Shown here one piece after another: positions 57,301 through 64,000 of a stretch of 64,000 nucleotides of DNA (its first letter is position 1; every line of letters starts with the position of its first letter). Location: NCBI RefSeq assembly GCF_002099425.1, contig NW_018344038.1, forward strand, positions 2,402,001 to 2,466,000. Direction: 5' to 3'. The stretch comes from Phascolarctos cinereus. Its lineage: Eukaryota > Chordata > Mammalia > Diprotodontia > Phascolarctidae. Made by a program: the position numbers and the translations under genes. The notes under the pieces are model-generated. The model worked only from the letters and a program-made list of their open reading frames with translations, was not told the DNA's origin and made no database searches.

Positions 57301-60300
57301 TCACTTTTTACTTAAGTGAAAGTGCTTTGAAATCTCCAGATTCCAAGCTTACAAACCAATAGTTTGCAGGCTTCATTTTCTTCCCTCATTTGAAAACTGG
57401 GTCATTTGCGTTACTCCAGTTCTGTAGTACTTCTCCTGTTTCCAAGATCTTTCAAAGCTCACTAACAATGGTCCAGCAGTCATATCTGCTGATTCTTTCA
57501 GTGTCCTAGGATGCAGTTCATCTAGGCCTGATGACCTGAAGTCATCAAGGGCAGCTAGATGCTGTCTTATTATCTCTCTGCTAATCGTGAATATCAGCTT
57601 CTTAATGACCATTTTAGGTCCTTCTCAGTTCAAAGTTCACTCTTGTCAGAGAAAATAGAGGCAAAATAAGTGTTAACCAATTCTGTCTTCTCTCTACTCT
57701 CCATTAACATCTTCCAATTTACTTTGAACAATTATGCTTTCTTTTTTCTTACACTTCATCTCCTAAGTAAAATCTTCATGTTGGGATGAAAATACAGATG
57801 GACAAAAGAAAAAGGGTGATCACTTAGGGCCAGCATAAGTTCCTCAAGATCAAGTAATAGAAAACTAACCATATTTTCTTGCCAAGATTACTAGATACAC
57901 CAATCATTTTGGAGAGCAATTTGGAACTATGCCCAAAGAGCTGTAAAAATGTGCATACCCTTTGACTCAGCAATAGCACTTCTAGGGCTGTATCCCAAAG
58001 AGATCATAAAAATGGGAAAAGGACTGACATGTACAAAAATATTTATAGCAGCTCTTTCTGTGGTGGCAAATTATTGGAAACTGAGGGGATGCCCATCAGT
58101 TGGGGAATGGCTGAACAAACTGTAGTATCTGAATGTAATGGAATATTTTTGTGCTAGAAGAAATGATGAGCAGGCAGACTTCAAAAAACCGGGAAAGACT
58201 TGTATCAACAGATGCCAAGTGAAATAAACAGAACCAGGAGAACATTGTACACAGTAGCAGCCACATTGTGTGATGACTAACTTTGATAGACTTAGCCCTT
58301 CTTAGCAATGCAAGGCTCTAAGACATCTCCAAAAGTCTTATGATGGAAAATGCTATCCATATCCAGAGAAAGAATTATGGAGTTTGAATGCAGATCGAAG
58401 CATACTATTTGCTCTTTTTTTCCTTCTGTTTTGTTTTGTTTCTTCTTGCTTGTGGTTCCTCCTATTGGTTCTAATTCTTCCTTATCACCTGACTAATGTG
58501 AAAATATGTTTAATAGGAATGTACATGTAGAGCCTATATCAGATTGCATGCTGTCTTGGGGAGGGAGGGGTAGAAAAATTTAAAACTCCAAAGCTTATGG
58601 AAGTGAATGTTGAAAACTCAAAATAAAAAAAAAAGATTACTAGATCCAGGGAATGCCACAGACATAAATAATTTTAATTTTGGTTTCTATTTTTTATTTT
58701 AATTTTATTTTAAATTTAACTTTAATTTCCTATATCTCTACTCATGGACAGGATGGAGAAACATAGACTTGATAATAGTACACTTAGGTGAATTTGTAGC
58801 TGACTGAACAAATTTGACCAAAGTATGTAGATTTATGAATATCAATTAATGGTTGATTGGGGAATACATCTTTTTTTTTTTTTGGTGAGGCAATTGAGGT
58901 TAAGTGACTTGCCCAGCTAGTAAGTATTAAGTGTCTGGTCTGAGACCTGGTTTGAGCTCAGGTCCTCCCAACTCCAGGGCCAGTGCTCTATCTATTGCCC
59001 TACCTAGCTGGGTTGGGAGGTGGGTATCAATATCACCATCAGCAATGCTGATGGATTCTGAAATGGCCCCAATTCTAGATATTTTTAGGCAGTTGGGGTT
59101 AAGTGACTTGCCCAGAGTCACACAGCTGTTAAGTGTCAAGTGTTTGGTCTGAGGCTGGATTTGAACTCGGGTCCTCTTGACTTCAGGGCTGGTGCTTTAT
59201 CCACTGTACCACCTAACTGCCCCAGTGGCCCCAATTCTGTTCAACTTTTTGTAAATCAATGACTTGGATAAAGAGAAAACTTACTTATAAAATTAACCAA
59301 AAATTTCTTTAAAAAATTTGCAGAAAGAATAGCTAATATGATAGCCAATATAATCAAGATTCAAAAGAGTCTTGACAGATTGGAATGATGGGCTGAGACT
59401 AACAAGGTAAAATACAGTGGAGATTAATATAAAGGCTTGCACTTTGGGCCAAAAAATCAACTATAAGAGTATAGTATGGGAATCCTGATTTAGCAAGAAT
59501 CCATATGAAAGGGACCTACTGGTTTTATTTAAAGGAGAGCTCCATATAAGTGAGCAATGTACAATAGCTGCCAAGAAAAAAAACCAAAACCCAAATGTAA
59601 TCTTGGGCTCCATTAACTATAGTATAGAGTATACAGTTCATGGTTTGATGATTTGATCTGTACAAGTAGTTGGATACAGAACTGAATAGGCAAAAAAGAG
59701 CAGGCTGGATTAGAGTTGGAAAATTGTGTGATGTTTTAAACCAGAGTCTTTGAGTGCCAGAGCCACATTAAAATGTAATTGGGAAATATTTAACAAGAGG
59801 AAAAAAAAAGTACAGTAGACCACAGATAATGTTAATATGTGATTTTCTAAGCCAATATGTGTGGCTTGGAGGGATCCTTATCTATAGTGTAGTGCCCTCA
59901 TCTTTATTTGAACTTTACACCACTGCTTTCAACAATTCTGAGTTCCTTCCTGGCACAAATGTCCATTTTTAATGCAAATTTTCTGTAAGTATGCTGTCTA
60001 GTACAATTTTGGTGTAACATAATCCCTTAGAATGAAAGTTTCAGTTGATTGGAAGGTCGATAGGGAGGCCCATGGCAGGTACCAGTAGGCATAGCATATT
60101 TTCAATGATAATCTATGCATAAGAAGTGAAATAAGGCATACCAGGAAATATGTGATCGGAAGAAGTGGCTGAGTCATGTATTAGTAATCAGGGATAACAG
60201 GATGACAAGACTGAGTGTAAACCGAAATTCTAAATTTATAGAGTCCTAGAAAAATATTGGCAGCTAGGTGGCACAGTGGTAGAGTGCAGGCTGGAGTCAG

Positions 60301-63300
60301 GAAAACTTATCTTAGTGAGTTCAAATATATCCTCAGACACTTATAGCTGTGTGTGACCCTGGGCGAGTCACCTAACCCTGTTTGCCTGAATTTCCTCATC
60401 TGTAAAATGAGCTGGCAAATCACCCAAATATCCTTCCCAAGAAAACCCCAAATAGGGTTAGGTAGAATTGGGCATGACTGAAAAATTATCCAACAACCAT
60501 GGGAAAAAAAGATCTTTAGCACCTTGTATTTGGGGATCTGTGGAAAAACATGAAAAGGAATTGTTCATAATGAGAAGGCATGTATGGATGGAATGGTGAA
60601 CTGTGCCTTCGGTGGGATAGCAATGTCAATGAGATTATAGCTCCACTGAATGACTGAAATATTAATTGGGGAGATGCATAGTAAGGGGAGATGCAATAGG
60701 AAGAACCATGGACAGGCAGGTGATGTAGGTTCTAGTTCAGGCTCTGTCACTAACTACTGTGACACTAGAAAAGCCACTTAACTTCTCTGGTTGAACATGA
60801 TGGTTTCTAAATGTAATTGTTAGGGTCCCTAGAATTCTAATATTCTATGCTTCTGTGACGTCCACTGTACTTTACACTAGACTCTCATCTAGTTAACTAG
60901 AGTATTACGTTTAGTTTTGAGTCAACAGAGGCAATATGGTATAATGGAAAAATAAAAAAATAATAAATTCTTTGTCATCTGGAAGAATTCAGGCAGTGGA
61001 TGGATCATCACCTCTCCAGGGTAATGCATCTAGAATGGCAAGGGTCTTCAAAACAGTACTATTCAGAACATCAGTGAAAAGAGCTAGAGATGTTTACCCC
61101 CAAGAAGAAAATGTGATCACATATTTTTCAAGGGTTATCCTGTTTAAGAGGGACTAATCTTGTTCTGTTTAACCTCACAGGGGTAAATTAAAATCATTGG
61201 TTAGAAATTAAACAGGATGATTTTGACTTGATATAAGGAAACCAATTCCTAACAATTATTATAGGGCCATCGCTTTAAAGTCTCTTCTGGTTCTAGAGGA
61301 TCTCCCCTTCATTTCACAGACGGGAAATTGAATGGCCTGCTTGATTAAGAAGGTGCATGTTCCCAATTACTGGATATTTTCAAGAAGAGACTAAAATACT
61401 AGATGATCAGTCACTGGTGTGTGATATTGGCAGGACTTGGGAGATAGAGCAGATGACATCTTAAGTCCCTTTGGCAATCCCCTCCAACTCTAGTCTTAAG
61501 ATTCCAAGTGGTATTGGCATTGAGTGGGTGGGTGAAGTAGGTGACCTCTAACCTAAAGTAATTTCTGACTGTAAGGTTCTGTGATTCTAAGAGCAAAGAA
61601 TACAGCTATAAGTAGGTGGATTTCAGGACTGCTTTTGCAGGTGAGTATCACCACTTACAAAGCAGTTTTCTTCTAGACCTCTTACAATGGAATAATTGCA
61701 ATTATTCATGAAGTGCATTCAATTTAATTCAACAGGCATTTCATTAAACAGCTGCTATGTGCAAGGCACCTGTTTTAGGTACTGAGGATACAAAGACAAA
61801 TTGAAACTTTTGGTCCATTGTGTCATAAGAGAGACACTGAAGTTAAACATGAAAATACTTTCATTTTCATTTCATTTTTGTCAGTCCTAGAGGCTCGGAA
61901 GAACATTTACTTTTTCTGTCTGTTTGAAGAAATATGCTGAAAACCATTTTTCATCAAATGTCATCTATTTTTTATAGACTGTCATAATTGAATACCTGAT
62001 TTGATTTATGGAATACACATAACATCTACTAAAATGTGAAGGGAGAAAGGGTTTTTTTTTTTAAGTTTAAGGAGAAAGTTAATGGAAAATGAATTGGCTT
62101 CAACTCCCATGGAAAATAATCTCAATAATAATATTGTTCTTGGAATTAATAATATTTCTTTTGAAGTACCTTCATAAGTCTATATTATATTAATTCATTT
62201 TACTGTAAGTACTATCCTACGAGGCAGCTGGAGTGCTTCTATAAATACAGAAAAGTTCAGTGACTTTTTCCAAGATCATATATCTAGTTGCAAAGTCACA
62301 GACAACAGGCCAAATCTTCTGGTTTGTAAATCTAAGAGTTCCTACCACTAGACCCTGCTAACTGTCCAACAGTTAAGAAAATTTAAACATTTATATTCCT
62401 TCTAAGGACTTATGGTATTGTATGATAATTTTAGAAAATAAAACTATTTAACAATTTGAAGAAATTTTTAAGTGACACAAGTGTATAATATTTTTCACTT
62501 GTATCTAATTAGATGGACCAAACTCTATCTAATAAGGTAGTTTAATAGCAGGACCACTATTAGGCTTAATTGGGCTAGCAAGTAAAGCGATGTGCCTTTC
62601 ATGATTACCCAGTGATTTGTTCTGCCTCTCTGATGAAGTCTCAGGAGGGTATGTGGTCTGCCATCAAGGCAGAGTGGTTGCAGAAGTGCTGGATGCAGAG
62701 GGAGAAAGATTCTCTAGAGGGGCAATCAAGCAGAGTATTTAGAAAACCTGGAAACCTATTGTGTTCCTCTTTGGACTATTGCTTCACTATTATCATCCCT
62801 AAGCATGCGTTGATTGCCTGTAGAGAAGTAGGTGCTGCAAAATAACTGTAAGATCAAGAAACAATATGTTCTTATAGGTCCAAATTGGATTGGGGCCAAA
62901 TCCTTCAAGGTGGGAAGCAAACCTCTTGGTTTGTGACAGCAGACAACCTTGCTAGGATAGGGTGAAGGCTGAAAGTTAACACTTCATCAAATCAGAGTAC
63001 CGACAATATTAACACAAGGGTAGGGTTCTGACAAGGCTATGTTACAAATGCCAAAAATCTGCAGGGTTGGGGAAATGGGAGTCTGACTTTCGTGTCATTT
63101 AGACCCAAGCAGGAAGTCCTGGCTCGGTCACTTCTTAACTATGCTATCTTGAGCAAACCACTTCCCTTTCATGCTGGGGAAGGCAGGGAAGGTTAAATAC
63201 TTTATGGGATTAGAGCTGGATTAGGATCTTGCAGACTAACTAGTTCAATTCCCTCATTTTACAAATAAAGAAACCGAGGTTCAGAGGTGACATTTGACTT

Positions 63301-63959
63301 GTCCAGGGTAAGAGAGTACTGGATTTGAAGCCAGAGAATCTGGGTTAGATTTTTGGCTCTGCCACTTACTAGCTGTGTGACCCTGGATAAGTCCCTTCAC
63401 CTCCCCTGGGTCTCAGTTTCCTCATCTATAAAATGAGGGATTTAGACTAGCACCTTTCAGATCTAAATCTATGATCCTTTGAGCCTGCAATAGGCAGGCA
63501 AAGCCACTTGATCTAGTTCCCACCTCCCAAGGATTCGGACTCCAAACCCAGTACTTTCATTACACTGCATCAGGCTGCCTCAGTTTCCTCTTCAGTACAG
63601 TAAGGGGTCGGTGGAGATGCTCTCCAGGGATCCTTCCAGCTTCCTACATTCCGTGATCCCAGGATGTCCTGGCAGAACGCCAGAGCTGATTAAGCACGGC
63701 CCTCGGATTTCGGGGGACGGGAGGGCCCCCTCCCTCGCTCCAGTCTGGCCAGGGGCGCCCCGGCTGGGGAGGGTCCCTACTCACAGGGTTTAACGCGGGC
63801 CGGGTTACACCCACTGCTAAGCTCTCCACAGACGGCACACGCGACCCCGACCGGCGGTGGTGGCTGTGGCTGCTGCTCCCTCTCCTCCTCCTCGTCCTCG
63901 TCTTCGTCCTCGTCTCGCATCGCGGTGGCCGCCGCCACCGCGGCCTCCGCTCCCCTCAT
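41765..63959 (-). CDS. C11orf97: C11orf97 orthologue, complete three-exon gene (142 aa)
   Basis: Reconstructed by reading the minus strand. Exons are 63959-63785, 56239-56135 and 41913-41765; introns are 7545 and 14221 bases, both GT-AG. Both junctions are phase 1 and make single codons (TGG for Trp59, GTG for Val94). Residues 1-58 are a variable N-terminus with an Asp/Glu run, a Pro run and a CxxC. Residues 59-94 hold WKKFLYCEPHKRIKEVLEEE and DECHIKNPS. Residues 95-142 hold VALEGIWSIKRN, LKPG and NSLLPPPKYYSRHGG. These blocks match, from memory, human C11orf97 (about 126 residues). The mouse orthologue (I recall 1700012B09Rik) is a FOXJ1-dependent gene of ciliated cells found at basal bodies. 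There is no signal peptide or membrane segment. The gene lies upstream of FUT4 in the same orientation, as in human. The function is not established. Confidence 0.9.
42190..42395 (+). repeat. MIR-type SINE in C11orf97 intron 2
   Basis: AGAATAGTGGTTAGTGGAAA and CTTTGTGCCCTGGGCATGAC. Confidence 0.5.
42396..42970. other. Intron 2 of C11orf97; nothing recognised
   Basis: Unique AT-rich sequence without a repeat or exon signature. Confidence 0.35.
42971..43122 (+). repeat. tRNA-derived marsupial SINE, short form
   Basis: GGGCAGGTAGGTGGTGCAGT, GACCTGAGTTCAAATCCAGC and CTGGGCAAGTCATTTAACCC. Confidence 0.9.
43335..44010 (-). repeat. L2 LINE (antisense), split by a hAT-like element
   Basis: CATCAATCAATCGTTATTAA up to GGGGCCAGCC; continues at 43557 with CATGGTGCTGGGTAATACAA, GGCTGCAGGAGCTTACATCG and the body AAAGGCCAGTTTGGCAG and AATAGGGAGCCACTGG. 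Confidence 0.75.
43380..43556. mobile_element. hAT-like miniature DNA transposon (nonautonomous)
   Basis: A 177-base palindrome-like element. The left end GGGGTGGGGAACCTG is inverted at the right as AAGGTTCCCCATCCCTG, and inner arms GGCCACACGTGGCCCTCTAG and AGAGGGCCACATGTGGCC also pair. It lies within L2 and is flanked by 8-base GGCCAGCC and GGCTAGAC, consistent with a diverged hAT target duplication. There is no transposase. Confidence 0.75.
44180..44510 (-). repeat. L3/CR1 LINE remnant (antisense)
   Basis: GTGACTCCACAGCCTCCTTC, AGTAGTTCCTTATATCTAAC and CCTAAATCTCTTTCTGCAAT fit the reversed L3/CR1 3' region. Confidence 0.5.
44515..44780. repeat. L2 end plus MIR/SINE, cut by LTR copy 2
   Basis: CAAACATTTATTAAGGGCCC, then GAGGAAACTGAGGCAAACAG, AGTGACTTGCCCAGCATCAC and GCCAGATTTGAACT, where the LTR begins. 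The SINE resumes after the LTR at 45587. Confidence 0.7.
44781..45586 (-). mobile_element. Young solo LTR, copy 2 (fossil ERV), inverted relative to copy 1
   Basis: An 806-base near-identical copy of 35065-35868, in the opposite orientation, inserted into a SINE within C11orf97 intron 2. The flanking AACT and AACG are a 4-base target duplication with one change, supported by the consensus GAACTCAGGAAG of the broken SINE. No internal region is present. Confidence 0.88.
45587..45890. repeat. SINE continuation then antisense long SINE
   Basis: CAGGAAGATAAGTCTTCCTG and AAGCACTCTATCTACTGG continue the SINE cut by the LTR. From about 45655 an antisense long SINE follows (GTTTTCTTGGCAAAAATACT, GGCTTGCCCAAGGTCACAAG). 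Confidence 0.75.
46013..46170 (+). repeat. tRNA-derived marsupial SINE, short form
   Basis: GGGGGCAGCTAGGTAGCGCA, CTGAGTTCAAATCCGACCTC and GTCACTTAACCCCAATTGCC with an A-rich tail. Confidence 0.92.
46171..46330 (+). repeat. MIR-type SINE
   Basis: ATCCTGGAGTCAAGGGAATC, GAGTTCAAATTCTACCTCTG and GACTAGATGGCCTTTGAGGC. Confidence 0.7.
46331..46854. other. Intron 2 of C11orf97; nothing recognised
   Basis: Unique sequence with no repeat or exon signature. Confidence 0.35.
46855..47090 (+). repeat. MIR
   Basis: TCTACAAAGCACTTTGCTTC, TTGTTACTTCCATTTTACAG and AGCTAATAAGTGGCAG. Confidence 0.65.
47480..47617 (-). repeat. tRNA-derived marsupial SINE, short form (antisense)
   Basis: GGCAGTTGGGGTTAAGTGAC, CATTTGAACTCAGGTCCTCC and TCCACCTAGCTGCCCC. 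Confidence 0.92.
47618..48275. other. Intron 2 of C11orf97; nothing recognised
   Basis: AT-rich to about 47820, then mixed sequence; 47840-47890 has a short L2-like tail. No exon was seen. Confidence 0.35.
48278..48830 (-). repeat. L2 LINE 3' half (antisense)
   Basis: GATAAGCATTTATTAAACAC, CTTGCCCTCAAGGATCTCAC, TCCAGGCATGGGGGACAGTC and GAAGGACTTTGAATGTCAAA. Confidence 0.75.
48831..50229. other. Intron 2 of C11orf97; nothing recognised
   Basis: Mostly unique sequence, with no recognised exon, RNA or repeat. Confidence 0.3.
50230..50426 (+). repeat. L2 LINE, part left of the HAL1 insertion
   Basis: Reads into CTGCTCTTCCAAATCTTCCT, which is duplicated at 53426 where L2 resumes. Confidence 0.5.
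51304..51366. repeat. (TCTA)n microsatellite within the HAL1 3' UTR
   Basis: About fifteen tandem TCTA units, probably variable between individuals. Confidence 0.95.
51511..52587 (-). pseudogene. HAL1 ORF1 (L1 ORF1p-like), frameshifted
   Basis: L1 ORF1p is an RNA-binding chaperone of the retrotransposition particle. Starts MSKQHKKSQTILSYFGDKED at 52587. The middle is a heptad-rich coiled coil (NEEKNALKRKIGQMEKEVQK). It is followed by the RRM motif NRSRRENLKIIGL near 52025 and a C-terminal domain (RRAWNIIFQRAKELG, WSFSEIEDFQAFL). The stop is TGA at 51513-51511. Full span would be about 358 codons, close to L1 ORF1 lengths. The reading frame changes at least twice (near 52411 and near 51972), so it is dead. 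Confidence 0.8.
53426..54300 (+). repeat. L2 LINE, part right of the HAL1 insertion
   Basis: CATTTGCATGGACTATTACA, ACTATGTCATTCCCTTCCCA and TAGAATAAAATATAAGCTTC are L2 ORF2 end blocks in order. Confidence 0.7.
54310..54515 (+). repeat. MIR-type SINE
   Basis: GTGGGACAGTGGAAAGAGCT and TTCCAGCTCTAAATCCATGA. Confidence 0.7.
54778..55026 (+). repeat. tRNA-derived marsupial SINE, long form
   Basis: GTTGATAAGAGTGCCGGGCC, TGACCCTGGGCAAGTCACCT and AAATGGGGTCATGCAGAGTC. Confidence 0.88.
55027..56134. other. Intron 2 of C11orf97 next to exon 2; unique AT-rich
   Basis: No repeat was recognised apart from a short (AACAAA)n run near 56025. No further exon is needed by the reading frame. Confidence 0.4.
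56135..56239 (-). CDS. C11orf97: C11orf97 exon 2
   Basis: A 105-base exon, phase 1 in and phase 1 out, with acceptor TCTTAATAG just before 56239 and donor CAG|GTAAAG at 56135/56134. It codes KKFLYCEPHKRIKEVLEEEL and then FIQRDECHIKNPST, the most conserved part of the protein family. The exon is too short for any ORF listing and sits in unique sequence. Confidence 0.92.
56240..57185. other. Intron 1 of C11orf97 beside exon 2
   Basis: Unique sequence to about 56570. The purine-rich 56600-57130 part looks like diverged antisense L2 (GGAGTCTGAACTTTGTGTGA), but the match is weak. Confidence 0.35.
57190..57700 (-). repeat. L3/CR1 LINE reverse-transcriptase fragment (antisense)
   Basis: A minus-strand frame at 57612-57373 reads SSGLDELHPRTLKESADMTA and PLLVSFERSWKQ, which aligns with the CR1-clade RT motif GPDGLHPRVLKELADVIARP and then FERSW. 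Non-LTR reverse transcriptases use this segment in the fingers and palm. Strongly decayed. Confidence 0.75.
57897..58632 (+). repeat. L1 LINE 3' end, 5'-truncated, with target duplication
   Basis: Starts in the ORF2 C-terminal region (TTTGGAGAGCAATTTGGAAC) and runs through ATGACTAATGTGAAAATATG to GTTGAAAACTCAAAATAAA and the A tail. The 13-base AAGATTACTAGAT occurs at both sides (57884-57896 and 58633-58645). Relatively young. Confidence 0.9.
58880..59012 (-). repeat. tRNA-derived marsupial SINE, short form (antisense)
   Basis: GAGGTTAAGTGACTTGCCCA, TTTGAGCTCAGGTCCTCCCA and CCCTACCTAGCTG. Confidence 0.85.
59083..59224 (-). repeat. tRNA-derived marsupial SINE, short form (antisense)
   Basis: GGCAGTTGGGGTTAAGTGAC, TTTGAACTCGGGTCCTCTTG and CACCTAACTGCCCC. 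It splits the L3/CR1 sequence that continues at 59225 from its upstream part near 59013-59082. Confidence 0.9.
59225..59720 (+). repeat. L3/CR1 LINE fragment
   Basis: AATCAATGACTTGGATAAAG, GACAGATTGGAATGATGGGC, TGAGACTAACAAGGTAAAAT and AATCTTGGGCTCCATTAA are consecutive CR1/L3 ORF2 blocks. Confidence 0.75.
59721..60250. other. Intron 1 of C11orf97; nothing recognised
   Basis: Unique AT-rich sequence without exon or repeat signature. Confidence 0.35.
60255..60486 (+). repeat. tRNA-derived marsupial SINE, long form
   Basis: GGCAGCTAGGTGGCACAGTG, TGACCCTGGGCGAGTCACCT and CAAGAAAACCCCAAATAGGG. Confidence 0.88.
60690..60855 (+). repeat. MIR-type SINE
   Basis: GTAGGTTCTAGTTCAGGCTC and GTGACACTAGAAAAGCCACT, ending in ATTCTAATATTCTATG. 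Confidence 0.65.
60856..61600 (+). repeat. L3/CR1 LINE 3' end
   Basis: AAGAGGGACTAATCTTGTTC, GACTTGATATAAGGAAACCA, TTCCTAACAATTATTATAGG and TCTAACCTAAAGTAATTTCT, with TTCTGTGATTCTAAG at the end, are the L3/CR1 terminal order. Confidence 0.7.
61601..62205. other. Intron 1 of C11orf97; an L2 tail and unique sequence
   Basis: 61725-61830 is an antisense L2 tail (GCATTTCATTAAACAGCTGC, TGTGCAAGGCACC). The rest is unique AT-rich sequence. Confidence 0.45.
62206..62350 (+). repeat. MIR fragment
   Basis: TACTATCCTACGAGGCAGCT followed by a MIR-like core. Weak. Confidence 0.4.
62351..63139. other. Intron 1 of C11orf97; nothing recognised
   Basis: Unique sequence, with no exon or RNA gene signature. 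Confidence 0.35.
63140..63600 (+). repeat. Two MIR-type SINEs in tandem
   Basis: TTACAAATAAAGAAACCGAG, then GCCAGAGAATCTGGGTTAGA, CACTTACTAGCTGTGTGACC, CTCAGTTTCCTCATCTATAA and AAATCTATGATCCTTTG. Confidence 0.75.
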
Positions 63960-64000
63960 GTCGCCGAGGGTCCTCACCTCCGCCGCGCCTGAACTATTCT
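63600..64000 (-). promoter_or_regulatory. CpG-rich island at the 5' end of C11orf97, cut by the window edge
   Basis: GC and CpG density rise sharply over the last 400 bases, against an AT-rich background, and the island covers exon 1 of C11orf97. It probably continues past position 64000. Transcription on the plus strand from the same island is possible but cannot be tested here. Confidence 0.6.
63785..63959 (-). CDS. C11orf97: C11orf97 exon 1 (coding part)
   Basis: Starts at ATG 63959-63957 (MRGAEAAVAAATA), which aligns with the human start MTGEEAVVVTAVVAP. An open frame extends further upstream but without an ATG. After Met14 comes an acidic run (DEDEDEDEEEE), then QQPQPPPP and VACAVCGELSSG. 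The exon ends AAACCC-T followed by the donor GTGAGT (63784-63779), leaving phase 1. The run of GAC/GAG codons is longer than the short GREEEQ stretch I remember in human. A second in-frame ATG (63920-63918) precedes the acidic run and cannot be excluded as the start. Confidence 0.88.

Noticed and set aside
63960-63977. Extension of C11orf97 exon 1 by six codons upstream to 63977
   Set aside because: The codon at 63977 is GTG, not ATG. The first ATG is at 63959 and aligns with the human start.

Overview
The window is nuclear DNA from a marsupial, most likely an Australian-lineage (australidelphian) one. Long introns, a low-GC background and dense interspersed repeats mark it as a mammal. Many copies of the tRNA-derived marsupial SINE carry the core 'CAGTGGATAGAGC ... 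GAGTTCAAATCC ... GTGTGACCCTGGGCAAGTCA', and there are marsupial-type L1 3' ends, a half-L1 (HAL1), L2, L3/CR1 and MIR. The opossum-type SINE tail that I remember from Monodelphis is absent. The species call is inference.

Two protein-coding genes are present, both on the minus strand. FUT4 (alpha-1,3-fucosyltransferase 4) is a single intact coding exon at 11635-13107. The second gene is spliced and cannot be found by reading long ORFs. It is the orthologue of human C11orf97, in three exons: 63785-63959, 56135-56239 and 41765-41913. The exons join in frame with GT-AG introns into a 142-residue protein that ends inside the window. C11orf97 lies upstream of FUT4 in the same orientation, which is the order I recall at human 11q21.

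Layout. Positions 1-9.2 kb lie beyond the FUT4 3' end and hold L2/SINE debris and simple repeats. Positions 9.2-11.6 kb are mostly unique sequence that probably includes the FUT4 3' UTR. FUT4 and its GC-rich promoter lie at 11.6-13.5 kb. Positions 13.8-41.4 kb are intergenic: L1 3' ends, a long L2 tract split by a solo LTR, several other LTRs, and a class I ERV remnant with an env transmembrane segment and 3' LTR. Positions 41.7-64 kb are C11orf97, whose introns hold SINEs, L2, L3/CR1 reverse-transcriptase debris, a hAT-like miniature transposon, a young solo LTR and a nearly complete 3 kb HAL1. The CpG-rich first exon of C11orf97 sits at the right edge, so its promoter is only partly included.

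The two genes do not share a pathway that I know of. FUT4 makes Lewis x-type glycans in the Golgi. C11orf97 is a small, poorly characterised protein linked, from memory, to motile cilia. The best leads are the reconstructed C11orf97 gene, a tryptophan in the FUT4 acceptor motif where human FUT4 has arginine, the HAL1 element with its duplicated 3' UTR, and a pair of almost identical solo LTRs in inverted orientation that flank the last exon of C11orf97.
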